From CAZQIC01 sp964593555 (lineage in GTDB: Bacteria; Bacteroidota; Bacteroidia; JAFLBG01): a DNA stretch of 34,851 nt. Under the pieces are notes generated by a model. It was not told the DNA's origin, ran no database searches, and saw only the letters and a program-made list of their open reading frames with translations. Position 1 is the first letter of the stretch. Each line of letters begins with the position of its first letter. This document shows, piece after piece, positions 1-6,950 of this stretch. The stretch lies in the NCBI GenBank assembly GCA_964593555.1, contig CAZQIC010000039.1:1-34851 (forward strand), in the 5' to 3' direction. The position numbers and the translations under genes are program-made.

Positions 1-15
1 ATACGATTTTATTAG

Positions 16-453
16 ATTGTTTTTAACATTCTATTTTTAGAACTCCCCTTAAATGCCAACGTTGATAATGACTGGAGTTATGCAGGGGTAGCGCTTGTCA
101 ACGAATCAAACGGAGATCTCTATGACCTTAACCTGGAAGCAGCATATTATCATGGGTACGAGGAAGGAGAAGCGTGGAGCGAAGGCAAGGGCTGGAACTC
201 AAAGGTAATTTCGCAGGTACCTGAAGGAAAATATCATTTGATAATTTCTCCGCAAAAATCCGGGAAAACAGCGGTCGTTAATATTACAGTTACAGTCACC
301 CGCGATGTAGATGTTATTTCAAATTTCATGATGGCAGTTATATTACTCGCCATATTCCCTATCTATTATTTTAAACGTAAAGATGGCTTTGAAAAAGACC
401 GCTGGTATAACAGTAATTATTCTCCATATGAATACGATGATGAAGATGAATAA
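16..453 (+). CDS. C-terminal part of a DUF4178-type membrane protein, 5' end missing or disrupted
   Basis: The frame is open from base 16 to the stop at 451-453, but an in-frame TAG lies at 13-15 and no good start precedes an internal ATG at about 328. The translation from about base 50 reads NANVDNDWSYAG, then YYHGYEEGEAWSEG, PEGKYHLII and a TVTRDVDVISNF stretch running into one membrane helix. It ends in a charged tail with FEKDRW. From memory this matches the C-terminal half of DUF4178 proteins that sit beside DUF350 and spermidine synthase in Bacteroidota. The N-terminal DUF4178 domain would lie before the window. The stop at 13-15 suggests a frameshift, a nonsense change or an edge sequence error. 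Other frames near base 1 also close quickly (TAG at 38-40, TAA at 24-26). The function of the family is unknown. Confidence 0.6.
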   Translation: MVFNILFLELPLNANVDNDWSYAGVALVNESNGDLYDLNLEAAYYHGYEEGEAWSEGKGWNSKVISQVPEGKYHLIISPQKSGKTAVVNITVTVTRDVDVISNFMMAVILLAIFPIYYFKRKDGFEKDRWYNSNYSPYEYDDEDE

Positions 454-631
454 AAAGGATTTATTTGGCATGAAATATTTTTTAGCTCTTAGCGCCATTG
501 TGATAGGCATTTACACTTATTCAATGATAATGGGCTGGCGCTTTTTAAGTTATGGAGAATCAAACACTGTAAAAAACAGTACTCATACAAGAGGACATTA
601 TTATCGAGGAAGTAGTTATCACCACAAATAA
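446..631 (+). CDS. Small single-pass membrane protein (61 aa) of the DUF350/spermidine synthase cluster
   Basis: Several in-frame ATGs are available (428, 437, 440, 446, 470). I chose 446 because it overlaps the upstream stop codon at 451-453, which suggests translational coupling; 470 is an equally possible start. The protein has a short charged N-terminus, one hydrophobic helix (KYFLALSAIVIGIYTYSMIM) and a polar tail rich in His, Tyr and Arg that ends in YHHK. No catalytic motif is visible. Small proteins of this shape are, from memory, regular companions of DUF4178 and DUF350 genes. The tight packing on both sides supports a real gene. Its function is unknown; it may be a subunit or scaffold of a membrane assembly. 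Confidence 0.6.
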   Translation: MNKKDLFGMKYFLALSAIVIGIYTYSMIMGWRFLSYGESNTVKNSTHTRGHYYRGSSYHHK

Positions 632-641
632 AAAAACAAAT

Positions 642-854
642 ATGGAAATGATCCACGTTAAAAACCTGGTTGCAGCATTAGTATATTCTGGTCTTGGAAT
701 AGTAATTCTATTCATTGCTTTCTGGATAATCGAAAAAATTACACCGGAAAATCTTTGGAAAGAAATACTGGTAAACAAAAATAATGCGCTGGCCATTTTA
801 GCAGGCTGCTTTATTCTTGCCATCGCTATTATCATTGCTTCTGCAATACATTAA
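642..854 (+). CDS. DUF350 family membrane protein (70 aa, short form)
   Basis: Two transmembrane helices (about residues 9-28 and 47-68) flank a short segment with TPENLWKEILVNKNNALAI. The LWKEI and KNNALAI pattern is the recognisable DUF350 signature. The usual protein is about twice this length with four helices, so this is a single-unit version. It begins 10 bp after the previous stop and ends 2 bp before the spermidine-synthase-like gene, so the genes are almost certainly cotranscribed. The biochemical role of DUF350 is not established; its repeated association with polyamine genes suggests a membrane partner. Confidence 0.75.
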   Translation: MEMIHVKNLVAALVYSGLGIVILFIAFWIIEKITPENLWKEILVNKNNALAILAGCFILAIAIIIASAIH

Positions 855-856
855 AG

Positions 857-2374
857 ATGAATCGTCTTCATGACAAAAAGAAGCAATTATTATTGCTCTT
901 TTCGGTTTTTGTCATTGCAACATGCGGGCTTATTTATGAGCTTATCGCTGGTACACTTGCGAGTTACCTGCTTGGAGACTCAGTAACCCAATTTTCCACC
1001 ATAATCGGAGTATACCTTTTCTCAATGGGAATTGGTTCATACATTTCCAAATTCATTCATAATAATCTGATCAGTTGGTTTATCCAGATCGAAATACTGG
1101 TTGGGGTTATCGGCGGAATAAGCTCTACTATTCTGTTTTTTTCTTTCGAACATGTGAGTGGATTTCACATTATACTTTATTCATTGATATCACTCACCGG
1201 AATTCTTGTTGGTCTTGAAATTCCAATCTTAATGCGAATTCTTAAAGACAAACTTGATTTCAGTGAATTAGTTTCAAAAGTATTTACGTTCGATTACATA
1301 GGTGCACTGCTTGCTTCACTTCTCTTCCCATTGGTAATGGTGCCATATCTTGGCTTATTAAAAACTTCTTACTTTTTTGGTTTGCTGAATGTAATTGTAG
1401 CTGTTATTCTTTGTTTCCAACTGGAAAAAGGAGAAAAGTATATTTCATTCTTAAAAGCGCAGGCCATTTTGGTTTCTTTTTTATTATTGATTGGATTTGT
1501 CATGTCCGATCAGATCCAGAGTTTTGCAGAAACAATGGCATATAATGAGAATATTATCTTCAGTAAATCTTCTCCTTACCAAAGAATTATTTTAACCCGA
1601 GAAAAAAATAACACTAAACTTTACCTTAACAGTAATCTCCAATTCTCTTCACTTGACGAATACAGGTACCATGAAGCGCTTGTGCATCCTGGCTTATCGA
1701 GGATCGCCAATCCAAATAAAGTATTGATCCTGGGAGGAGGAGACGGGCTTGCGGTTCGTGAAGTTTTAAAATATCCACAGGTAAATAAAATTACTCTCGT
1801 AGACCTGGATTCATCGGTGACTTCTCTTTTCAAAAACACTGAATTCTTAAGTGAATTGAATAAGGGTTCATTACAGAATGGAAAACTTGATCTCATCAAT
1901 GCAGATGCTTTTACCTGGATAAAACAAAATGAAGAAAAATTTGATTTCATTATTATTGACTTTCCTGACCCATCTAACTTTTCCATTGGTAAATTATATA
2001 CAAATACTTTTTATAAGCAGGTAAAAAGAATTTTAAATACAAATGGCGCCATTGTAGTACAAAGCACGTCTCCTTATGTTGCGAGAAAATCTTTTTGGTG
2101 CGTAAACAACACGCTGGAAAGTGTAGGTTTTCAGACACAACCCTATCATTTATATGTCCCCTCATTCGGAGAATGGGGTTACGTGATGGCATTCGAAAAA
2201 CCGATAACGATCACGAATGCATTACCCAAAGACTTACGCTTTTATGATGCATTGCAATTTGAGGAAATGAAAAAATTTCCAAAGGACATGCAAAAACTCA
2301 ATACTGAAATAAATAAACTGAACAACCAGATACTGATACACTATTTTGAAGATGAGTGGGCAAAAGTCATTTAA
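857..2374 (+). CDS. Membrane-anchored spermidine synthase-like protein (505 aa)
   Basis: The N-terminal half (about residues 10-225) is hydrophobic with roughly seven membrane helices. The C-terminal half is a class I SAM-type fold. Around residues 290-306 it has the nucleotide loop LILGGGDGLAVREVL, followed by VDLDSS, then NADAFTW and DFIIIDFPDPSNF, the aspartate-rich segment of the spermidine synthase family. This points to aminopropyl transfer from decarboxylated SAM to a polyamine or related amine. The classical soluble enzyme is about 280 residues, so the membrane half is an added module seen in a known subfamily. The exact amine acceptor cannot be read from sequence. The stop overlaps the next gene's start by 23 bp. 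Confidence 0.85.
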   Translation: MNRLHDKKKQLLLLFSVFVIATCGLIYELIAGTLASYLLGDSVTQFSTIIGVYLFSMGIGSYISKFIHNNLISWFIQIEILVGVIGGISSTILFFSFEHVSGFHIILYSLISLTGILVGLEIPILMRILKDKLDFSELVSKVFTFDYIGALLASLLFPLVMVPYLGLLKTSYFFGLLNVIVAVILCFQLEKGEKYISFLKAQAILVSFLLLIGFVMSDQIQSFAETMAYNENIIFSKSSPYQRIILTREKNNTKLYLNSNLQFSSLDEYRYHEALVHPGLSRIANPNKVLILGGGDGLAVREVLKYPQVNKITLVDLDSSVTSLFKNTEFLSELNKGSLQNGKLDLINADAFTWIKQNEEKFDFIIIDFPDPSNFSIGKLYTNTFYKQVKRILNTNGAIVVQSTSPYVARKSFWCVNNTLESVGFQTQPYHLYVPSFGEWGYVMAFEKPITITNALPKDLRFYDALQFEEMKKFPKDMQKLNTEINKLNNQILIHYFEDEWAKVI

Positions 2375-3977
2375 ATTTTTTGCACGGCGCGATTTCCTTC
2401 GCCTGCTGACCCTGCCACTATTCTTACCCCTTATAAACGCCTGTAATTCTGCCAAAAAAAATATTCCTGTCAATATTCTTGGAGCCAATCACAAAACGGG
2501 GCACCTGATGAGAGAAGGAAAATTTCCAGAAGCTTCGAAGACTGTTAGTATTGACACACTTATTGTTGGTGGTGGCATTTCCGGCTTGAGCGCTGCGAGG
2601 TATTTTAAAAAAAATAATTATAATGATTTCCTGTTGATTGAGTTGGATAATAAACTTGGAGGCAATTCAAAAGGTAGCCAAAATTCTATAAGTGAATTTC
2701 CATTGGGGGCACATTATTTACCAATCCCAAGCAATTCTTTCAAAGATCTTATTGATTTCTTATATCAGCAAAATATTATTACTGGTTTTGATCCCAACGG
2801 AGCTCCTATATATAATGAATACTATTTATGTTTCGAACCGCAGGAAAGATTATTCTATAGGGGAGTATGGGCAGAAGGATTACCATCAAAAGAACAATTG
2901 AATGATTTGGATGCAAAGGAACTTGATCGATTCATGTCAGCCATCGAGAGTTTTAAAAACAAAATCGGCAGCGATGGAAAACCTTCTTTTTGTATTCCGC
3001 TGGAGTTATCTAGCCAGGATCCGGAATTCCTGGCGTTGGACGACACTACCATACAAGAATATCTCACCAAAGAAAAATACAGCGGTGACTTTATTTACTG
3101 GTATTTGAATTATTGCTGCAAAGATGATTTTGGAACATCAATAAAAAATGTTTCAGCATGGGCTGGCTTGCATTATTTTGCGGCCAGGAACGTAAAGTCC
3201 AATTCACATTCGGGAGACGTACTTACATGGCCAGAAGGAAATTATTTTTTAGTTAAATGCCTTGAGAAAGAATGCAAAGATAAAATCCTTTCAAATTCCC
3301 TTGCATATAAAATTACAAAGGACGGATCTCTCTATAATTGCCATATTTTCGATGTCAGCAAAAACGAAAGTATTATTTACAAATGCAAAAACCTGGTGCT
3401 AGCCACCCCACAATATGTAAATAAACGTTTGTTAGGAAATAGCATAACTGTAAATTGGGATGAGTTCAATTATTATCCATGGATGGTAGCAAACATAAGT
3501 ATTAGCGACAAAGAATTTTTAAATGGCACTAACGGTATATTATCATGGGACAATGTAATGTATAATTCAAATTCCCTTGGGTATGTAAATGCCTGTCATC
3601 AGAGCCTAAATACAATGAGCAAAAGTACTATTCTCACTTATTATTTTAATTTTTCCGAAAAGGATTCAAAAGAAGAACGTAAAAACATTTACGAGAAAGA
3701 TGAAAATTACTGGAGAGCATTTATTATTGATGACTTGAAAATTGCCCATCCCAATATTGAAGAATACATTGAGAGCATTGAAATACAAGTGTGGGGCCAT
3801 GGCATGATAGCACCTGAAAAGGGATTTAAGAATTCACTGTTAAGAAAAACTTTAAGTGAGGGAGTTGATAACATACACTTTATTAATTCCGATGTGAGCG
3901 GCATTTCAATTTTTGAACAGGCATTCTATCGTGGAACAGAGGCAGCAAAAAAAATAATCCAAATACAAAATGGATAA
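2352..3977 (+). CDS. Tat-exported FAD-dependent oxidoreductase lipoprotein
   Basis: I start at ATG 2352 rather than the TTG at 2346. The N-terminus has twin arginines in ARRDFLRLL (residues 11-19), a hydrophobic stretch and a lipobox ending LINAC with Cys31, so both Tat export and lipid anchoring are predicted. Near residues 67-90 the Rossmann dinucleotide motif VGGGISGLSAARYF is followed by an acidic residue (LIEL) and GGNSKG, typical of FAD-binding amine-oxidase-like flavoproteins. The C-terminal FINSDVSGISIFEQAFYRG fits the second FAD-contact region. It overlaps the spermidine-synthase-like gene and the next membrane gene, so it probably acts on a product of the same pathway at the membrane. 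An exported polyamine or amine oxidase is possible but not shown. Confidence 0.75.
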   Translation: MSGQKSFKFFARRDFLRLLTLPLFLPLINACNSAKKNIPVNILGANHKTGHLMREGKFPEASKTVSIDTLIVGGGISGLSAARYFKKNNYNDFLLIELDNKLGGNSKGSQNSISEFPLGAHYLPIPSNSFKDLIDFLYQQNIITGFDPNGAPIYNEYYLCFEPQERLFYRGVWAEGLPSKEQLNDLDAKELDRFMSAIESFKNKIGSDGKPSFCIPLELSSQDPEFLALDDTTIQEYLTKEKYSGDFIYWYLNYCCKDDFGTSIKNVSAWAGLHYFAARNVKSNSHSGDVLTWPEGNYFLVKCLEKECKDKILSNSLAYKITKDGSLYNCHIFDVSKNESIIYKCKNLVLATPQYVNKRLLGNSITVNWDEFNYYPWMVANISISDKEFLNGTNGILSWDNVMYNSNSLGYVNACHQSLNTMSKSTILTYYFNFSEKDSKEERKNIYEKDENYWRAFIIDDLKIAHPNIEEYIESIEIQVWGHGMIAPEKGFKNSLLRKTLSEGVDNIHFINSDVSGISIFEQAFYRGTEAAKKIIQIQNG

Positions 3978-5055
3978 GCAATTAAAACCAAACTGGATAC
4001 GCTCCGCCGGTTACGATCTTTTATTTATTCTCTCCCCTCCTTTCATATGCCTGTTACTTATCTTTTCTTTTCCTTCATTATTTCGGGCTGATGAGCTGCA
4101 TAGCGAATGGCTTTGGTTTTTCCTCATCGTCGTGATTGATGTTGGCCATGTGTACAGTACTATCTACAGAACTTACTTCGATAAAAACACTATCAATAAA
4201 AATAAAACGCTTTTCTATTTAAGTCCACTTCTCATTTATATAATAGGCGTAGTACTTCATTCCATTAATCCTATTTTTTTCTGGAGGGCAATGGCATATT
4301 TGGCAGTTTTCCATTTTATACGTCAGCAATACGGCTTCTTACGTCTTTACACCCGTAATGAAGAAAATAATTTTTATAAAAAGATCGACAGTATTATAAT
4401 TTACGCAAGCACACTCTATCCTATATTAGTTTGGCATTTAAAAGGAAAACAATTGTTCGATTGGTTTATTGAAAATGATTTTATCTATATTAATTTCCCA
4501 GAGGCAATTCCATTTTTGTCTGTCTTGTATATTGCTTTGCTAGTATTATATCTGTTAAAAGAAATAATCGTTTGCATAAAGCTTGGTAAAATAAATCTTC
4601 CTAAAAATATTTTGATCGCCGGAACTGCTTTGTCATGGTATTTTGGAATTGTTTATTTCGAAGGAGATATCACATTTACATTACTCAATGTGGTGAGTCA
4701 TGGTATTCCCTATTATTCACTAGTATGGGCCTATGGAAACAAAAAGAGTGGAGACAACACTACAGATATCCAATGGCTTAAAAGAGTTTTCAAACCCGTT
4801 AACCTGCTTCTTTTTATTGGTGTGCTTTTGATCCTAGCCTACGCTGAGGAAATGTTATGGGATGGATTGGTTTGGAAAGAGCATTTAACAATATTCCCTT
4901 TCAGTTCTTTTTTCCCAAATATAATCGATAGCAAAATTTTTATGTCCCTGCTCATTCCCCTTCTTTCCCTGCCACAACTCGTACATTATTTTATTGATGG
5001 ATTTATCTGGAAGCTTAAGAATGACACGTTTGAGTGGAGCGCCTTTTTAAGATAA
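3970..5055 (+). CDS. Conserved polytopic membrane protein with histidine motifs (361 aa)
   Basis: About eight to nine hydrophobic helices are visible. Conserved-looking polar motifs lie at helix ends: GHVYSTIYRTYFD, FHFIRQQYGFLRLY, SHGIPYYSLVWAY and QLVHYFIDGFIWK. Each carries a histidine, which is the pattern expected for a membrane metal site or a lipid-modifying enzyme, but I cannot match it to a named family. The start overlaps the FAD enzyme by 8 bp, so it is the last gene of the same unit. The stop lies only 3 bp from the stop of the convergent MNIO gene. Function unknown. Confidence 0.7.
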   Translation: MDKQLKPNWIRSAGYDLLFILSPPFICLLLIFSFPSLFRADELHSEWLWFFLIVVIDVGHVYSTIYRTYFDKNTINKNKTLFYLSPLLIYIIGVVLHSINPIFFWRAMAYLAVFHFIRQQYGFLRLYTRNEENNFYKKIDSIIIYASTLYPILVWHLKGKQLFDWFIENDFIYINFPEAIPFLSVLYIALLVLYLLKEIIVCIKLGKINLPKNILIAGTALSWYFGIVYFEGDITFTLLNVVSHGIPYYSLVWAYGNKKSGDNTTDIQWLKRVFKPVNLLLFIGVLLILAYAEEMLWDGLVWKEHLTIFPFSSFFPNIIDSKIFMSLLIPLLSLPQLVHYFIDGFIWKLKNDTFEWSAFLR

Positions 5056-5058
5056 AAT

Positions 5059-6183
5059 TTACTGCCACTTTTTTATCAATTGAATGGCGGTCTCAATCAT
5101 CCCTAAAGACCAATGCTCAATATCCCATTCGTTAAATAGCACTTTTTCATTCTTCAATTCATTTAATACCTTTACCGGATTATAATTTTTTGACAAAACA
5201 GAAACAACTTTTTGCTGTTGCTTATGCAATTTAAGATCATCAATTGGCTTGACTGGGATTTTATCTTTCAGCAGTAATTGTTTTATTTTTTCTATGGGGT
5301 ATTTATCGCCTTGTTTTTCTTTCCCGACTATTTTTTTTATTTGTAAAAAATCTTTCCTGAACTGATCCATTTCTCTTTCACTCCTGAGTGTATGACCCAG
5401 CCGCTCCAATACAACACATTCGATATTAGGGCACAGCTCTAAAACCTTTGGCAGCAGTTTAAATAATTCCTTTGGCACATCTTCATCGTGCGTATCTCGC
5501 CTTATTTTTTTCCCAGGCTCATTATGCTCCAGTACTGACCAGCTTCCTCCGGATATGTGCAACTCTCTTACTTTATCTAGCGGATACAATTTTATAAGCG
5601 ATAAAATATCTTTATTAAAATTTATTGATTGGCACCAGACATTATGCAAATCGAGAATGATAAATCCCTTCACCGGCGAAATAAGTTTTTCCAAAAATTC
5701 TCCCTGCTTTTTCACTTCATCTTCACTAAATGCGAAAGCAAGATTCTCCAGCCCTACCGGCAAACTAACTGCATCCTGCAAACGCATCAGTCTATCCCTG
5801 CCAATATTCAAAACACTATCCGATAAGGGGACAGGAAATGGAGCTCCCTTATGAAAATCACCGGAAGTCATAAATCCAAAATGCTCTGTGATGTAACGGT
5901 AGTTGTACTTTTTTACCTGCTGTTTTGCTTGCTTCAGCCATACATCCTGACGCTTGCCCCATTTTGCAGTTAGCAAGGAGTATCTTACTCCGTGGCCGGT
6001 TAATCTTCCTTTATTAGAGTATTCTGTAAGCAATCCGTGTAACCAGGGAGGAGATGCGCTTTCCTTGCGAAGAATATCAAAAGACCATTCGAGCATTTCC
6101 ACCTCTTCATTTTCGAAAAGCGGCATTACCGATTTGAGAAAACCGGGTTCTAACATACATGATAAGCCTACCCAGGGACGCAT
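5059..6183 (-). CDS. DUF692 / MNIO multinuclear non-heme iron oxidative enzyme (374 aa)
   Basis: The first ~275 residues match the DUF692 TIM-barrel family. In order they show VGLSCMLEPGF, EMLEWSFD, GHGVRYSLL, YITEHFGFM, PVGLENLAF, ILDLHNVWCQSINFN, RELHISGG, DTHDEDVP and VVLERLG, which together supply the His, Glu, Asp and Asn metal ligands of these di- or tri-iron enzymes. Known members (MbnB, TglH, ChrH, bufferin enzymes) oxidise cysteines or other residues of ribosomal peptides. About 95 further residues follow the barrel, helical and lysine-rich. The gene lies 23 bp downstream of two tandem short genes whose products end in CxxCGxG, so those are the likely substrates. No separate DUF2063-type partner protein is present nearby. 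Confidence 0.88.
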   Translation of the reverse strand: MRPWVGLSCMLEPGFLKSVMPLFENEEVEMLEWSFDILRKESASPPWLHGLLTEYSNKGRLTGHGVRYSLLTAKWGKRQDVWLKQAKQQVKKYNYRYITEHFGFMTSGDFHKGAPFPVPLSDSVLNIGRDRLMRLQDAVSLPVGLENLAFAFSEDEVKKQGEFLEKLISPVKGFIILDLHNVWCQSINFNKDILSLIKLYPLDKVRELHISGGSWSVLEHNEPGKKIRRDTHDEDVPKELFKLLPKVLELCPNIECVVLERLGHTLRSEREMDQFRKDFLQIKKIVGKEKQGDKYPIEKIKQLLLKDKIPVKPIDDLKLHKQQQKVVSVLSKNYNPVKVLNELKNEKVLFNEWDIEHWSLGMIETAIQLIKKWQ

Positions 6184-6206
6184 ATTAAATGTAAGTATAC
6201 AAAATA

Positions 6207-6440
6207 CTATCCTCTACCGCACTCCGCACAAAAATCTATGTGGCGCAATGGTTTTTTCGAAGCGGTCGAATCAGGTACAGATAGTTTAGGAGAATTCTTC
6301 CTTTTCGAAACAGGTTTAGAAGGTTGTACCGAAGACTTGTTTTTTGTTTGCACAGGAGTCCTTTTCTGAGGAGTATTCTGTGCCAATACAGATACACTTC
6401 CAGATAATATAGCAGCTAATAATATATGTGATAGTTTCAT
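6207..6440 (-). CDS. Putative RiPP precursor 1: exported peptide ending CAECGRG (77 aa)
   Basis: The true start is ATG 6440; a longer reading frame exists but would place charged residues before the signal peptide. Residues 1-20 form a Sec signal peptide (SHILLAAILSGSVSVLA, probable cleavage before Gln21). Residues 21-65 are a disordered Lys/Pro/Ser/Thr-rich linker. The protein ends HIDFCAECGRG with two cysteines four and seven residues from the terminus. The extreme C-terminal motif C-x-x-C-G-x-G is shared with the neighbouring peptide, although the linkers differ. It lies 19 bp after that gene and 23 bp before the MNIO gene. Inference: the enzyme modifies the C-terminal cysteines before export. 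A zinc-ribbon-like or heme-type site is unlikely in so small a protein. Confidence 0.75.
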   Translation of the reverse strand: MKLSHILLAAILSGSVSVLAQNTPQKRTPVQTKNKSSVQPSKPVSKRKNSPKLSVPDSTASKKPLRHIDFCAECGRG

Positions 6441-6459
6441 TTTTACTTTTATTTTTTTA

Positions 6460-6684
6460 TTATCCCATTCCGCATCCATAGCAAATACGAGGTTCCGGCA
6501 CCTTAATAAGCGAATCTTTAGGACTCGGTTTCGGTTTAACAGCTTGCTTAATCGGTTTTTCTTTCGGTTTTTTGTTTTCCACCTTTATTTCCTGTTTAGG
6601 ATCATTCTTTGGAGGATTACTCTGTCCGGAAACAGTTAAACATCCTGCTATCATTGCACTTATTATCAAAGACGGAACTTTCAT
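6460..6684 (-). CDS. Putative RiPP precursor 2: exported peptide ending CYGCGMG (74 aa)
   Basis: I start at ATG 6684, where a signal peptide begins (VPSLIISAMIAGCLTVSG); the much longer open frame upstream runs through a hairpin repeat and is not credible. Cleavage is likely before Gln21, in parallel with its sister peptide. An alternative is lipidation at Cys14, because IAGC resembles a lipobox. A Lys/Pro-rich linker (repeated KPK and PKP groups) follows, and the protein ends PEPRICYGCGMG. The two peptides share only the signal, the basic linker style and the terminal CxxCGxG, as expected for duplicated substrates of one enzyme. It is the first gene of the three-gene unit with the MNIO. Confidence 0.72.
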   Translation of the reverse strand: MKVPSLIISAMIAGCLTVSGQSNPPKNDPKQEIKVENKKPKEKPIKQAVKPKPSPKDSLIKVPEPRICYGCGMG

Positions 6685-6774
6685 ACTATATCGTTTATTA
6701 TAAGATGCTAACACCATTATAATTCCATATAATAAGATAGTAAATAATTTATTATTAAAAAATAGAAGAGGAAA

Positions 6775-6913
6775 CGGGTGTACAACATTTTGCATAAACT
6801 GTTCGTTTCGAGAGCGTTCGACTGAGCTCACGCCGAAGTCCTCAACGAACAGAATCCGCACCCTGAGGGTTCTCGAAGGGTAAGAGAAAAAAGTGCATTT
6901 TGTCGTACACCCG
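6775..6913. repeat. 139-bp inverted-repeat (MITE/REP-like) element
   Basis: The ends are CGGGTGTAC (from 6775) and GTACACCCG (to 6913), with the homology continuing inward through ACA and TGCA as a near-perfect ~20-bp terminal inverted repeat. A second inner pair CTGTTCGTT / AACGAACAG flanks GTTCGACTGAGCTCACGCCGAAGTC-like and CCCTGAGGGTTCTCGAAGGG sequences, which resemble the dispersed intergenic repeats of Bacteroidota. The whole element could fold as one long hairpin. It lies between the T9SS cargo gene and the peptide-MNIO unit and may separate their transcription. No transposase is encoded. Confidence 0.7.
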
Positions 6914-6950
6914 AGGGAGGTATTTTGATCGTTAACAATTAGCCATAGGC

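Noticed and set aside
560..835. Minus-strand open frame opposite the DUF350 gene
   Set aside because: Antisense to two well-packed plus-strand genes, with no recognisable domain.
5055..5059. Possible two-way terminator between the convergent membrane and MNIO genes
   Set aside because: The 3-bp gap holds no hairpin, and I see none in the flanking coding ends.
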